DNA of 64,000 bases. Origin: Halopenitus malekzadehii (GTDB lineage: Archaea; Halobacteriota; Halobacteria; Halobacteriales; Haloferacaceae). Both the position numbers and the translations under genes were made by a program. The stretch is taken from positions 62,001 to 126,000 of the forward strand of contig NZ_FNWU01000003.1 of NCBI RefSeq assembly GCF_900108505.1, read 5' to 3'. The notes beneath the pieces are model-generated. The model searched no databases and was not told the origin of the DNA. It worked only from the letters and a program-made list of their open reading frames with translations. Below, piece after piece: positions 27,690-38,771 of this stretch. Each line of letters opens with the position of its first letter. The stretch's first letter is position 1.

Positions 27690-28336
27690 CCGATCCGGAC
27701 CCGTACCTGACGGTCGCCGAACGGGCACGGGCCGCCTTCGAGGTGCGGGGGTCGGAGTTCATCGGGCACGTCGGGCCGGTATCGTCCGTCGAGGGGGCGG
27801 AGACGTTCGTCGACGCGATCCGGACCGAATACGACGACGCGACCCACAACGTCCCGGCGTACCGTGTGCCGGCGACACCACCGGAGGAACGGTCGTCGAA
27901 TGGGCACGGAGACGCTTCCGTGATGATCCGGGAATACGCGAGCGACGACGGCGAACCGTCCGGATCCGCCGGAAAGCCGGCGCTGAACGTCCTCCAGGGC
28001 CGTGATCTCCGCAACGTGGTCGTCGTGATCACGCGCTATTACGGCGGGACGAACCTCGGCGTCGGCGGGCTCGTACGGGCGTACGGACGTGCCACGAAGG
28101 AGGCGATCGAGGCGGCCGGCATCCGTGAAGAAGTCCCACACAGGCAACTAACGGTGACGACGTCCTACGACGACTCCGGGACCGTTCGAGGGATCCTGGA
28201 GTCGGTGGGCGTGGATTTCGAGGCCAACTACGACGTCGACGTGCGCTTCGCGGTTCGGGTTCCGGTCGTGGACGTCGCGGAGATCGAGGACCGGCTTCGG
28301 AGCGCGACCAGCGGACGCGTCTCGATCGATGGGTGA
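27686..28336 (+). CDS. YigZ/IMPACT-family protein (UPF0029)
   Basis: 216 residues. The N-terminal IMPACT domain shows FEVRGSEFIGHVGPV, DDATHNVPAYRV, ASDDGEPSGSAGKPALNVL and VVVITRYYGGTNLGVGGLVR. A C-terminal EF-G domain V-like ferredoxin fold follows (TSYDDSGTVRGILESVGVD). Bacterial and eukaryotic relatives bind ribosomes or modulate translation; the archaeal role is unproven. Start and upstream stop overlap by 4 bp (ATGA). Confidence 0.88.
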   Translation: MTDPDPYLTVAERARAAFEVRGSEFIGHVGPVSSVEGAETFVDAIRTEYDDATHNVPAYRVPATPPEERSSNGHGDASVMIREYASDDGEPSGSAGKPALNVLQGRDLRNVVVVITRYYGGTNLGVGGLVRAYGRATKEAIEAAGIREEVPHRQLTVTTSYDDSGTVRGILESVGVDFEANYDVDVRFAVRVPVVDVAEIEDRLRSATSGRVSIDG

Positions 28337-28611
28337 TCGACTGCGGCCGAGGACTGATCGAGCTGTTCGGCGGAAATCGATCGGACGAGCCAGCTGGCGC
28401 CGGCGCCGGATCGATCCCGAGCGTCGGAATGGCGAACAGGCGATGAAAGCTGGAACCGAACGTGAGGGTGTCGCTCGGCAGAGAACAGAGATCCCACGGC
28501 GGACATCGCGCACCCGCCTCGCCGGCCGTGGGACAGGCAGTCAGGACATACGGCGGCTGGAGCGGTATCAGGTATATATCTCCGGACGGATCTCGACTCG
28601 AAACGTGGTGT

Positions 28612-28830
28612 TCAGTCGACGATGATGTCGGAGTTGTTCCCGGCGACGCCGCCGGAATCTGGCTCCATCTCCCGCTGATACCGGTCGATCCACTCGGCGA
28701 AGCAGTCGGGGCAGAGCCGCTGGGTGTCGATGTTCGCGCGGTCGACGCTCAGCCGGATCGTTCGGGCGAGCGCGTCCGGCGTCGGGTCCCCGCAGGCGCT
28801 ACAGGGCTCGTCTGGCTCCGCATCGGTCAT
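28612..28830 (-). CDS. Small CxxC zinc-ribbon-type protein
   Basis: 72 residues. Two CxxC knuckles (PCSACGD near residue 10 and LCPDCFAE near residue 40) separated by about 26 residues fit a single zinc site, as in the many small haloarchaeal zinc-finger proteins. The rest is acidic. It is too short for a domain call beyond this. A TATA-like box at the correct spacing supports it as a real gene. Confidence 0.72.
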   Translation of the reverse strand: MTDAEPDEPCSACGDPTPDALARTIRLSVDRANIDTQRLCPDCFAEWIDRYQREMEPDSGGVAGNNSDIIVD

Positions 28831-28853
28831 ACCGGTAGCTCATCGGGCAGTCT

Positions 28854-28860
28854 CTTAAAA
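28854..28860 (-). promoter_or_regulatory. TATA-like box for the small zinc-ribbon gene
   Basis: TTTTAAG on the minus strand, centred about 27 bp before the ATG at 28830, as for leaderless transcripts. Confidence 0.55.
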
Positions 28861-28911
28861 TGGATGGGGCGATCGTCGTCCGGAGGCGTACCAGTCCGAT
28901 CGGAAACGGAA

Positions 28912-29589
28912 TCAGGTCGTGCGGAACGCCCGATCGCCGGCGTCGCCGAGTCCCGGGACGATGAAGCCGTCATCGTCGAGGTGGTCGTCGATGGAGACGG
29001 TGAGCAGGTCGGCCTGGGGGGCGGCGTCGCCGACTCGAACGAGGCCATCGGGTGCCGAGACCGCCGACAGGACGAACAGGTTCTCGTAGCCGTCTGCCTC
29101 CGAGAGCACGTGGTCGAGGACGGCACACATCGTCGACCCGGTCGCGAGCATCGGGTCGGCGATGATGACCGTGTCGTCCTCGGTGATCTCGGGGAGCTTC
29201 ACGTAGTCGATCGTGATCGGGAACTCGCCGGCGTCGTTCATCCCGGCGTCCTCGTCGCGCCCCGCGGAGATGACGCCCTGTTTGGCCCGCGGGAACGCCT
29301 TGAGCAGGCCCTCGACGAACGGGGTGGCGGCGCGCAGCACGTTGATTATCACGACGTCGTCGAGGCCCTTCACGCGCTCGCCGGTCGTCTCGGCAAGCGG
29401 CGTCGTGACGGGGACGAACTCGGTGTCCATCGCGCCGTCGATGATCTCGTAGCCACAGATGCGGCCGAGTTTGACGAGTCCCTTCCGGAAGGCGACCTGT
29501 TCGGTCTCGACGTCCCGGAGCCGCGAGAGGGTATCCTTCGCCAGCGCGTGTGTGATCAGGTAGGCGTCGTCGCGGTCTTCGATCGTCAT
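28912..29589 (-). CDS. upp: Uracil phosphoribosyltransferase
   Basis: 225 residues. It salvages uracil to UMP with PRPP. The PRPP loop is [20 protein letters not shown]. Other family blocks are [33 protein letters not shown] and the C-terminal [15 protein letters not shown] uracil-binding segment. ATG 29589 was chosen over a longer frame because the domain starts with [14 protein letters not shown] and a strong TATA box lies about 28 bp upstream. Confidence 0.95.
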   Translation of the reverse strand: MTIEDRDDAYLITHALAKDTLSRLRDVETEQVAFRKGLVKLGRICGYEIIDGAMDTEFVPVTTPLAETTGERVKGLDDVVIINVLRAATPFVEGLLKAFPRAKQGVISAGRDEDAGMNDAGEFPITIDYVKLPEITEDDTVIIADPMLATGSTMCAVLDHVLSEADGYENLFVLSAVSAPDGLVRVGDAAPQADLLTVSIDDHLDDDGFIVPGLGDAGDRAFRTT

Positions 29590-29613
29590 TGTCGGCGATA
29601 TCGGCCGCCGAAT

Positions 29614-29622
29614 CTTTAAAAA
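29614..29622 (-). promoter_or_regulatory. TATA-like box for upp
   Basis: TTTTTAAAG on the minus strand, centred 28-29 bp before the upp ATG. It is one of the clearest archaeal promoter elements in the window. Confidence 0.65.
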
Positions 29623-29708
29623 CCCGGTTTCGTCGTCCCCGACCGCGAGGGTGACCGTCCCCGAGTCCACGAACCGCTTCGGTCCCCGATCAGTTCCGTC
29701 GAGGGTTC

Positions 29709-29761
29709 ACCAGTTTGGTCGAGAGGCTACCAGTTTCACTGAGGTACCCGACCCCTTTTAG
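29709..29761 (+). promoter_or_regulatory. Promoter region of the XPD-like gene with two accagttt direct repeats
   Basis: The octamer accagttt occurs at 29709-29716 and 29729-29736, exactly 20 bp apart. A CCTTTTAG TATA-like box follows at 29754-29761, before the GTG at 29785. Repeats two helical turns apart just upstream of the TATA box would suit an activator or repressor site, but this is inference from spacing alone. Confidence 0.35.
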
Positions 29762-29784
29762 CCGATGACGCCGAACCATCGACC

Positions 29785-31989
29785 GTGTCAGATCCGGCGT
29801 ATCTGCGGTTCTTTCCGTACGAGGAACCCTATCCGAACCAGCGCGAAGCGATGGATAGGGTCGCGAACGCGCTCTCACGCGGCCAGGACGTCCTCTTCGA
29901 GGGCGCGCCCGGAACGGGGAAGACCCTCTCGGCGCTGGTTCCCGCGCTCGAGCACGCACGCGAGCACGATCGGACGGTCGTCATCACCACGAACGTTCAC
30001 CAGCAGATGCGCCAGTTCGTCGAGGACGCGCGGGCGATCACGCGAACGGAAGCGATCCGAGCGGTGGTATTCAAAGGAAAGTCGTCGATGTGCCACATCG
30101 ACGTCGACTACCAGGAGTGTCAAACGCTGCGGGACACGACGCGGTCGCTCGTCGAGACCGAGGCGGACAAGGGCGAGCTCGAGCGCCGCCAACGCGAACT
30201 GCTGGCGGAGAGTCGCGACGGCGACGCCGCGGCCGCGGAGGCGCGCGAGGTCGTGATGGAGGAACTGGACGATCTGGACGAGGAGATCGCGGAGATCGAC
30301 TCGGCGAACGTCTGTGACCACTACTACAACAATCTCACGCGGGACACGGACGCGTTCTTCGAGTGGCTCTTCGAGGACGTCCGAACGCCCGAAGACGTCT
30401 ACGAATACGCCGAGGAGCGCGACCTGTGCGGCTACGAACTGCTGAAGGAGGGGATGGAGGGCGTCGACCTCGTCGTCTGCAACTATCACCACCTGCTCGA
30501 TCCGACGATCCGTGAGCAGTTCTTCCGCTGGATCGACCGGGATCCCTCGGAGATCATCACCGTGTTCGACGAGGCACACAACGTCGAGGACGCCGCACGC
30601 GAGCACGCGACGCGAACGCTCACCGAGAACACCCTCGAGTCGGCGCTCGAGGAGATCGACGGGAGCGACGACTCCCGAGCCGAGGCCGCCGAGAACGTCG
30701 TCTCGGCGTTCCACGAGGCGCTCGTCGAGACGTACGATTCGGCCCTGGGGTTCGGGGAGCGAGAGTCGGTCGGCGATCGCTGGGAGGACGTCTCGATAGC
30801 CAACGAGGACCGTCGCGACGACCTCACGCTCGCGTTCCTCGACCGATACGCGGGTCGCGGGATCGACGTCGAGGCCGAGCTCGCGGTCCAGCTCGGGCGG
30901 GCGTTCGACGAGGAGTACGACCGCCAATATCGGGAGGGTGAGACGACGAGCCGGAAGGAATCGGGAACCCTACAGGCCGCACAGTTCATCGCGACGTGGA
31001 TGGAGGAGGGAGCCGAGTTCGGCCAGTACCCGGTCGTCTCCGTGCGACGCAACGAGGCCACCGACGAGGTCTACGGCCGGGCGGAGCTGTACACCTGTAT
31101 CCCGCGAACGGTCACGAGCGAGCTGTTCGAGGAGGTCGCCGCGTCGGTCCTGATGAGCGCGACGCTGCGCCCCTTCGACGTGACCGCCGACGTGCTCGGG
31201 CTCGAGGACGTCGCGAGTTTGGCCTACGAACTCGCGTATCCGGCGTCGAACCGCGTCACCTACGCCGTCGACACGCCGCCGCTTTTCGCCTCGGACCGAT
31301 CGGACCCGGAGGTTCAGGGGACGGTCGGCGAACTCCTCCGGGACGCCATTCGGTTCACGCCGGGGAACACGCTGGTCTTCTTCCCGTCGTATGCCGAGGC
31401 CGAACGGTACTATGAACGACTCCAAAGCGGGATCGACGGACGCCCGGAACCGGATCGATCCGGTCCGCTGGGGACGCTCCTCCTCGACGGTTCGAGCGTG
31501 GAGACGGAGACCCTCCGCCGCCGCCTCGTCGACGGCGACGACTGTACGCTTTTCACCTCGCTGTGGGGAACGCTCGCTGAGGGCGTGAGTTTCGACGACG
31601 ACGCGGCACGAACCGTGATCGTCGTCGGCGTCCCGTACCCACACCTCTCCGACCGAATGGAGGCGGTCCAGGCGGCCTACGACCGTGCGTTCGCCGACGG
31701 CTCCGGAACCCGCGACCCGGGGTGGACCTACGCCGTGGAAGTCCCGACGGTCAGGAAGACGCGGCAGGCGCTCGGTCGGGTCATTCGGGGCCCCGACGAC
31801 TTCGGGGCCCGGATCCTCGCCGACCGACGCTACACCGGTGCCGATATGGGCAAGTATTCGGTCAGGGATCGGTTCCCGCCCGAGGAGCGTTCGGAGCTCA
31901 TCGACATCGCACCGGAGAAGGTGAAGTTCGGGATGTTGAACTTCTTCACGGACCACGACGCCTACGACGGGGATCCGCCGAGCCCGTAG
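29785..31989 (+). CDS. XPD/Rad3-like superfamily 2 DNA helicase with Fe-S cysteines
   Basis: 734 residues from GTG 29785. Walker A is EGAPGTGKT (residues 39-47) and the DEAH box is VFDEAHN (Asp262-His265). Four cysteines between motifs Ia and II (Cys103, Cys112, Cys177, Cys215) fit the XPD 4Fe-4S domain. C-terminal helicase motifs include LFTSLWGTLAEGVSFDDDAA, VVGVPYPHL and QALGRVIRG. XPD is a 5'-3' helicase; in archaea its repair role is inferred rather than proven. The GTG lies about 28-31 bp after a CCTTTTAG box. Confidence 0.92.
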   Translation: MSDPAYLRFFPYEEPYPNQREAMDRVANALSRGQDVLFEGAPGTGKTLSALVPALEHAREHDRTVVITTNVHQQMRQFVEDARAITRTEAIRAVVFKGKSSMCHIDVDYQECQTLRDTTRSLVETEADKGELERRQRELLAESRDGDAAAAEAREVVMEELDDLDEEIAEIDSANVCDHYYNNLTRDTDAFFEWLFEDVRTPEDVYEYAEERDLCGYELLKEGMEGVDLVVCNYHHLLDPTIREQFFRWIDRDPSEIITVFDEAHNVEDAAREHATRTLTENTLESALEEIDGSDDSRAEAAENVVSAFHEALVETYDSALGFGERESVGDRWEDVSIANEDRRDDLTLAFLDRYAGRGIDVEAELAVQLGRAFDEEYDRQYREGETTSRKESGTLQAAQFIATWMEEGAEFGQYPVVSVRRNEATDEVYGRAELYTCIPRTVTSELFEEVAASVLMSATLRPFDVTADVLGLEDVASLAYELAYPASNRVTYAVDTPPLFASDRSDPEVQGTVGELLRDAIRFTPGNTLVFFPSYAEAERYYERLQSGIDGRPEPDRSGPLGTLLLDGSSVETETLRRRLVDGDDCTLFTSLWGTLAEGVSFDDDAARTVIVVGVPYPHLSDRMEAVQAAYDRAFADGSGTRDPGWTYAVEVPTVRKTRQALGRVIRGPDDFGARILADRRYTGADMGKYSVRDRFPPEERSELIDIAPEKVKFGMLNFFTDHDAYDGDPPSP

Positions 31990-32029
31990 GGGCGAGGAAC
32001 GTCGAGCCCGAAGACCGGCTTTCGGCACC

Positions 32030-32488
32030 TCAACTCGGGTTCTTGCGGGTCAGATCGCTCCCGCAGACCGGACATCGATCCCGGTCGTCGTCGAACGTCC
32101 GGCCGCAGCCGGCACACTGAAACAGCCACTCGCGCTCCTCGGTGATTCCCTCGCGGGCGATGGGATCGACGGCGACGTCAAGCCGCTCGGCGACGTTCTG
32201 CATCGCGTAGTCGTCGGTGACGAGCGTGGCGTCGAGTTCGACGGCCGCGGCGATCAGGCGAACGTCGGTCTCCGAGAGCGTGTCGGCGTCGCCGGAGTTC
32301 CGGGCGGCGCGTTCGACGCGCGCGATGACGTCCGCGTCGGGAACGTGCACGTGCATTCCCGACCCCTCCATCGCGTCGAACCGGAGGGCGTGACCGCCGT
32401 CGAGCTCCTCGTGGACCGCGGGAATCGACGCCGTGGGGCCGTCGACGTCGTACTCGTGGATGAATGCCGACGAGTCGAGAACGAACAT
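32030..32488 (-). CDS. nob1: Ribosome-maturation endonuclease Nob1
   Basis: 152 residues. The N-terminal PIN domain begins MFVLDSSAFIHEY with the catalytic Asp5, followed by acidic residues in SETDVRLIAAAVELDATLVT and DDYAMQNVAERL. A C-terminal zinc ribbon (FQCAGCGRTF and RCPVCGSDL) completes it. Nob1 makes the final 3' cut of 16S rRNA. It overlaps the upstream PRC-barrel stop by one base (TAATG), so the two are translationally coupled. It is next to aIF5B, a ribosome-linked context. Confidence 0.92.
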   Translation of the reverse strand: MFVLDSSAFIHEYDVDGPTASIPAVHEELDGGHALRFDAMEGSGMHVHVPDADVIARVERAARNSGDADTLSETDVRLIAAAVELDATLVTDDYAMQNVAERLDVAVDPIAREGITEEREWLFQCAGCGRTFDDDRDRCPVCGSDLTRKNPS

Positions 32489-32733
32489 TACCGCGAAACG
32501 ACGATGTAGTCCTTGACGGCCTGCACGTTCCCGACCGGGATCTCGATCCGTCCTCGGTCGTCGGCCGAGAAGCCCACGCGACCGGGGTCGAGCTGTTCGT
32601 GCGGCGAGACCAGGAGGTTTCGCAGCTCGCCGGTTTTGAGGTTCATCGTGATGTTGTACAGGTCGCCGAGTTCGGTACCGTCGGCGCCCATCACGGCTTT
32701 ACCCGAGAGGTTCTCCGCGAGGATGTCGGCCAT
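32488..32733 (-). CDS. PRC-barrel domain protein
   Basis: 81 residues, one PRC-barrel (MADILAENLSGKAVMGADG, LGDLYNITMNLKTGELRNLL and RIEIPVGNVQAVKDYIVV). Small archaeal PRC-barrel proteins are thought to act in RNA metabolism; RimM carries the same domain for 30S maturation. Coupling with nob1 supports an rRNA-processing role by inference. ATG 32733 was chosen for domain length and for the promoter 24-32 bp upstream. Confidence 0.88.
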   Translation of the reverse strand: MADILAENLSGKAVMGADGTELGDLYNITMNLKTGELRNLLVSPHEQLDPGRVGFSADDRGRIEIPVGNVQAVKDYIVVSR

Positions 32734-32756
32734 ACGTCGATCGATCCGGGGCGTCA

Positions 32757-32765
32757 CCTTAAACG
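32757..32765 (-). promoter_or_regulatory. TATA-like box for the PRC-barrel/nob1 operon
   Basis: CGTTTAAGG on the minus strand, centred 28 bp before the ATG at 32733. It supports the start and a two-gene leaderless operon. Confidence 0.6.
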
Positions 32766-32915
32766 CCACGGGCCGTCAGACGGTCGGCGGACGGGACCGA
32801 TCGGTCCGTGGTCGGGAGCGCCCCGAAACGGGCGAGATCGCCCCTTCGCGTTTTGAAACACTTAACTGGCGTCCACGACTCGAACACGGTAAGTAACCTT
32901 CTCGGGGGCATTCCG

Positions 32916-34709
<1,794 letters not shown>

Positions 34710-34745
34710 AGAATGGATCCGGTCGCTACGCGTCGGTGAGGGCGG

Positions 34746-35129
34746 TCACTTCGCCGTTGGCGTGATCTCGCCGACGGCGTCCATTACTTGGAGGGCCGCA
34801 CTCGCCGCGAGCCCCTTGGCGACCTCCTCGGTGTCGGTGTCGGCCAGCCCCGTCTCGAGGTCCTCGACGTCGGGGGAGAACCCGGCGGAGACGGGATGTC
34901 CGGCGGGCGGGTTTACCGCGACGGTTGCCTGCGGGCCGTTGCTCCCGACGGAGAGTTCCGATCCGACGACGTAGCTGTCGGGGAGGTACGATTCCGTCCG
35001 CGAGACGATCCCGGCAACCGCGGTTCGAAGCTCGCGTTCCTGTGTCGCGGACAGCTCGATGGCCGCCCGGTCCGGTTCGCCGGCTGGGGTGACGCCCGGT
35101 GATCCCGCGTACGGGTTATTGCCGTTCAT
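34746..35129 (-). CDS. Conserved haloarchaeal protein (DUF5811-like)
   Basis: 127 residues. It begins MNGNNPYAGSPG and contains LRTAVAGIVSRTESYLPDSY, VGSELSVGSNGPQATVAVNP and VSAGFSPD, a pattern I associate with the DUF5811 family of haloarchaea. No membrane segment, cysteine or catalytic motif. Function unknown. It converges with infB 36 bp away. ATG 35129 was chosen over an in-frame ATG 33 bp upstream because it matches the family's MNGN start. Confidence 0.7.
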   Translation of the reverse strand: MNGNNPYAGSPGVTPAGEPDRAAIELSATQERELRTAVAGIVSRTESYLPDSYVVGSELSVGSNGPQATVAVNPPAGHPVSAGFSPDVEDLETGLADTDTEEVAKGLAASAALQVMDAVGEITPTAK

Positions 35130-35225
35130 TGAGGATGGGATCGATAGGGCCACCGCGTTCAAAAAGGCGTCGGCGATCGCGGAGCGGAACGGGAGATCGA
35201 TCGGATCAACGGTTCGGTCAATCGG

Positions 35226-35264
35226 CAGAGCCGGTCAGCGGATCCGGTCAGCAGAGCCGGTCAG
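35226..35264. repeat. 13-bp tandem repeat, three copies, overlapping a gene 3' end
   Basis: cagagccggtcag occurs at 35226-35238 and 35252-35264, with the variant cggatccggtcag at 35239-35251. The last copy covers the stop codon of the arginine decarboxylase gene at 35261-35263, so the repeat appears to be a local duplication of the gene's 3' end. Confidence 0.8.
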
Positions 35265-35761
35265 CAGATCGGTTCCGACTCCCCATAGGCCGCGATTACG
35301 ACGACGCAGGTGTGTGCGTCCGGGGCCGGCTCCGCCGACTCGACGAGAGTCGTCCGGTCCCGCAAGTCCCAGTCGCGGAGTTGGGCGCCCGCATCGAGAC
35401 CGTCGTCGATCCCCGCCCGGACCGCCGTCGGGTCGTCGCCGGTCACCTCGTAGAACAATCCGGGACCCGGGCCGGTCGCCCACCCGAGCCCGGCCGCGAT
35501 CGTCCCGGAGTCACCCTCGGCGGCGCCGGTCGCCGAGTCGGGCCCGACGAGGCGTTTCGCCTGCACGACGAACAGACGGTTGCCGGCCGGACCGAGGTCG
35601 GGGGCCCGGTCGACGATCTCGACGGTCGCATCGGCCGGAACGACCGAGGAGACGGTGACGAGGTTGTAGTTGTGCAGGTTCGCGTCCGCGAGGGCCGCGT
35701 CGTACGCCGCCATCGCCGTCGGGGCGACGCCGACGCCGGCGGCGACGTGGATCGATGCCAT
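35261..35761 (-). CDS. Pyruvoyl-dependent arginine decarboxylase
   Basis: 166 residues. The proenzyme is self-cleaved at a Ser-Ser bond to give beta and alpha chains, the latter carrying the N-terminal pyruvoyl group. The expected site is seen in NLVTVSSVVPADATV (about residues 33-47). The active-site glutamate region is GPGLFYEVTGDD. It makes agmatine from arginine, the first step toward archaeal polyamines and the agmatidine of tRNA-Ile. Length is normal. The 3' end is embedded in a 13-bp tandem repeat. Confidence 0.82.
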   Translation of the reverse strand: MASIHVAAGVGVAPTAMAAYDAALADANLHNYNLVTVSSVVPADATVEIVDRAPDLGPAGNRLFVVQAKRLVGPDSATGAAEGDSGTIAAGLGWATGPGPGLFYEVTGDDPTAVRAGIDDGLDAGAQLRDWDLRDRTTLVESAEPAPDAHTCVVVIAAYGESEPIC

Positions 35762-35872
35762 CGTCGATGATCGGCGGGCGACGTGCTAAGGGATTTCGAA
35801 ACCGATCGGCGGACGGGTCCGGTCGGCGGATGGTGGCCCCGGATGAAGAACCGATCGGGGCACGCGAGACGG

Positions 35873-37096
35873 TCAGTATTGGTAGTGGATGTTGCGGTCC
35901 GCGGTTTCCTCCGCCGAGTCGAGCTTCTCCACGGCGTCCTCGAAGTCGGATCGGGTCACCTCGGTTCGGCCGTCGCGGATCGCGAACATCCCGGCCTCGG
36001 TGGCCAGCGAGGCGAGGTCCGCGCCGCTAAACTCCTCGAGGTCCGTGACGAGCCCGGAGAGGTCGAGGTCGTCGGCGACGTTCATTCCCTCGGTGTGGAT
36101 CTCGAGGATCCGTTCGCGGGCCTCGGCGTCGGGCTTGGGGACCTCGATGAGGCGGTCGAAGCGGCCCGGCCGGAGGATCGCCTCGTCGAGCATATCGAAC
36201 CGGTTAGTCGCGGCCATGATCCGGATCTCGCCGCGGTCGTCAAAGCCGTCCATCTCGGAGAGTAACTGCATCATCGTCCGCTGGACCTCGGCGTCGCCGG
36301 AGGTCTTCGAGTCCGTCCGCTTGGCCGCGACGGCGTCGATTTCGTCGATGAAGATCACGGCGGGCTCGCGGTCGGCCGCGAGCTCGAAGAGGTCACGAAC
36401 CAACCGTGACCCCTCGCCGATGAACTTCCGGACGAGCTCGGAGCCGGCCATCTTGATGAAGGTGGCATCGGACTCGTTGGCAACGGCCTTCGCGAGCATC
36501 GTCTTGCCGGTGCCCGGCGGCCCGTGCAACAGGACGCCGCTTGGCGGCTCGACGCCGACCGTTTCGAACGTTTCGGGGTTTTCAAGGGGATCCTCGACGG
36601 CCTCACGGACGTCACGGATCTGGTCGTCGATGCCGCCGATGTCCTCGTAGGTCACGTCCGGCGAGGCGTCAACCTCCATCGCCTGTGCCCGCGCGTCGGT
36701 TTCGTCGTCGAGCACGGTCTGGATGGCGAAGGAGTCGTTGATCGCCACGCGGTCACCGGGGTCGAGATCGGCCGACACCGAGGAGGCCGCCTCGGTGAGC
36801 ACCTCCTGGTTGTTGCCGTGCTGTTTGATCACGACGCCGTCCTCTGTGGACTCCTCGACGGAGGCGATGTACAGCGAGGAGGTCTTCAGGACCTCGTTCT
36901 CCCGTTTGAGTTCGTCGACGTCGCGCTGGAGTTCCGACCGGCGGCTTTCGGCGTCCTCGAGCCGCTGTTCGATCTCGTCGTTTACCTGCACGATCCGCCG
37001 GAAGTGCTTGCGGATCGCTTCGAGCCGTTCCCCATCGCTCATCTCGGGATCGAGTTCGAGGCGGGGACGGTCCGGCAGTGACGGACTGTGGGACAT
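35873..37096 (-). CDS. pan: Proteasome-activating nucleotidase (PAN)
   Basis: 407 residues. An N-terminal coiled coil (about 22-70) is followed by an OB domain (72-130) and an AAA+ ATPase with Walker A GPPGTGKT (192-199), Walker B VIFIDEIDA (247-255), sensor AATNRFD and arginine fingers in RPGRFDR. It unfolds proteins for the 20S proteasome. The C-terminus reads NIHYQY: Tyr is last and third from last but not at the penultimate site of the usual HbYX docking motif. The start MSHSPSLPD is the most upstream good ATG. Confidence 0.95.
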   Translation of the reverse strand: MSHSPSLPDRPRLELDPEMSDGERLEAIRKHFRRIVQVNDEIEQRLEDAESRRSELQRDVDELKRENEVLKTSSLYIASVEESTEDGVVIKQHGNNQEVLTEAASSVSADLDPGDRVAINDSFAIQTVLDDETDARAQAMEVDASPDVTYEDIGGIDDQIRDVREAVEDPLENPETFETVGVEPPSGVLLHGPPGTGKTMLAKAVANESDATFIKMAGSELVRKFIGEGSRLVRDLFELAADREPAVIFIDEIDAVAAKRTDSKTSGDAEVQRTMMQLLSEMDGFDDRGEIRIMAATNRFDMLDEAILRPGRFDRLIEVPKPDAEARERILEIHTEGMNVADDLDLSGLVTDLEEFSGADLASLATEAGMFAIRDGRTEVTRSDFEDAVEKLDSAEETADRNIHYQY

Positions 37097-37239
37097 TCGT
37101 TGCCGGTGGTACGGTTTCGGCGTACATGTGCCTTTGGGTCACGGCCCGTTTTCCGGACGGACCAGGCGTAGAATGTGACCAGTGCGACGATCGGTGCGAC
37201 GATCGTCGTGAGTCAGCGTCCGTGCGACGAGCGGTTGGA

Positions 37240-38721
37240 TCAGCGTCCGATCGTCGCGAGGTTCTCGAGTGCGACCGATTCGGGGAGCCGGTCGAGCACC
37301 GTCTCCTCCCAGCCGTCGTGTGCGAACGTGATCGCGGTGTCGGGGTGGTCCGTCGCGAGTCGAGCGACGCCGTCGACGGCGGCGCGTCGCAGCGCGGCGT
37401 TCGGACGGGATGGTGTCTCAGCGGTCAACGGATAGATCTCCGACAGCGCCGGCGGGATGGGTCCGAACGGGGGCCTAACTCGCCACACGGCGTCGTAGTC
37501 GTGGTCCGAGGGTGGCTTCGAGACGGTCAGGAGGAGCGATTCGGGAACCGACAATCGCCCGAGTCGATCGTGGTGGCGTACGATCTCGGGGCGACGGGCG
37601 GAGTCGGCCGAGAGCGAGAAGAACGTCCCCTTCGAGACGGGGTCGGTCGCCTCGAGTTGGTCACGGTGGTCGAGCAGCGCCCGATAGCCGTCCCACATCG
37701 CCGGGTGACCCCGGGCACGGCGTTCGACGAGTTCGAGGAGGGTGCCGGACCGAACGGCCTCCTTGACCCGGCGGAGCTCCTCGAGGGTGACGTGGAGGTT
37801 GTGTTCGGCAAGCAGTCGTTCCCGCCGTGCGTCCTCGGCGTCACGGAGGGACGCGGGCGTGTGCTCGGCACAGATCGGGCAGGAACACGGCAGGTACGTG
37901 AGCTCCTCGAGGTGTTCGGTACCCGAAACCGTTAGATAACGACCATCGCGAGCCATCAGCGCGTAGGCCGCCGAGTCGAACAGGTCACAGCCGCAGGCGA
38001 CCGCGAGCGCGAGCATCATCGGGTGGCCGGCGCCGAACAGGTGCACCGGACAGTCCGGGTCGAGCCCGCGTTTCGCCCCCATCACCACGTCGACGACGTC
38101 GGCGTACCGATAGCCGTTCATCAGGGGGACGACCGCGCCGATCGGAAAGACGTCGAGGCCCGTCGCGGCGGCGTGGCGGCCGGCGCGTTCACGGAGGTCG
38201 GGGTGCGTCGACCCCTGAACCGGGGCGTTGACGAGCATCTCCCCGGTATCAATGGCGGCAGCGTCCGCCAGTGCCGTCTCGGTCGTCTCCAGGTCGGCTT
38301 CGGCACGATCGCGGTCGACGTCGGGGGGCGTCGGGACGTCGACCGGCGTGGCGATGTCGGAGCCGATCGCGTGCTGGAACTCGACGATCTCGGCGGTCGT
38401 GACGTCGATGTCGCCGTACTCCGCGAGCTGGAACGACCCGGAATCGGTCATGATCGCGCCGTCGAACCCCAGCATATCGTGGAGCCCCTCCTCGAGCGCT
38501 CGTTCGCGAACGCGGTCGGTGCTATGGATGATGTAGGAGTTGGTGATCAGGGCATCGACGCCGAACGTCGACTGGAGGCGGCCGGTATCGATCGTGAGCA
38601 CGTTCGGGTTGATCACCGGCAGGAGGGCCGGGGTTTCGACGGTCACGCCGGCCCGCGGAACGGCAAGGCGGCCGAGACGGCCGGCGCCGTCGTGGTCCCG
38701 GATCTCGAACTGCTCGCGCAT
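37240..38721 (-). CDS. tgtA: tRNA-guanine(15) transglycosylase TgtA
   Basis: 493 residues. It exchanges guanine-15 in the D-loop for preQ0, the first committed step of archaeosine. The catalytic domain has [30 protein letters not shown] (active-site Asp) and the zinc site [13 protein letters not shown] with a downstream His. An archaeal C-terminal extension follows from about residue 340. ATG 38721 ([12 protein letters not shown]) was chosen over a long upstream frame of basic low-quality sequence. ArcS, the next enzyme, is at 6.8-8.6 kb. Confidence 0.94.
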   Translation of the reverse strand: MREQFEIRDHDGAGRLGRLAVPRAGVTVETPALLPVINPNVLTIDTGRLQSTFGVDALITNSYIIHSTDRVRERALEEGLHDMLGFDGAIMTDSGSFQLAEYGDIDVTTAEIVEFQHAIGSDIATPVDVPTPPDVDRDRAEADLETTETALADAAAIDTGEMLVNAPVQGSTHPDLRERAGRHAAATGLDVFPIGAVVPLMNGYRYADVVDVVMGAKRGLDPDCPVHLFGAGHPMMLALAVACGCDLFDSAAYALMARDGRYLTVSGTEHLEELTYLPCSCPICAEHTPASLRDAEDARRERLLAEHNLHVTLEELRRVKEAVRSGTLLELVERRARGHPAMWDGYRALLDHRDQLEATDPVSKGTFFSLSADSARRPEIVRHHDRLGRLSVPESLLLTVSKPPSDHDYDAVWRVRPPFGPIPPALSEIYPLTAETPSRPNAALRRAAVDGVARLATDHPDTAITFAHDGWEETVLDRLPESVALENLATIGR

Positions 38722-38771
38722 ATCGCGTCTGCGTCGGGGCGGGCGGTAAGGGTTGCGTTCGGCGCTCCCGA

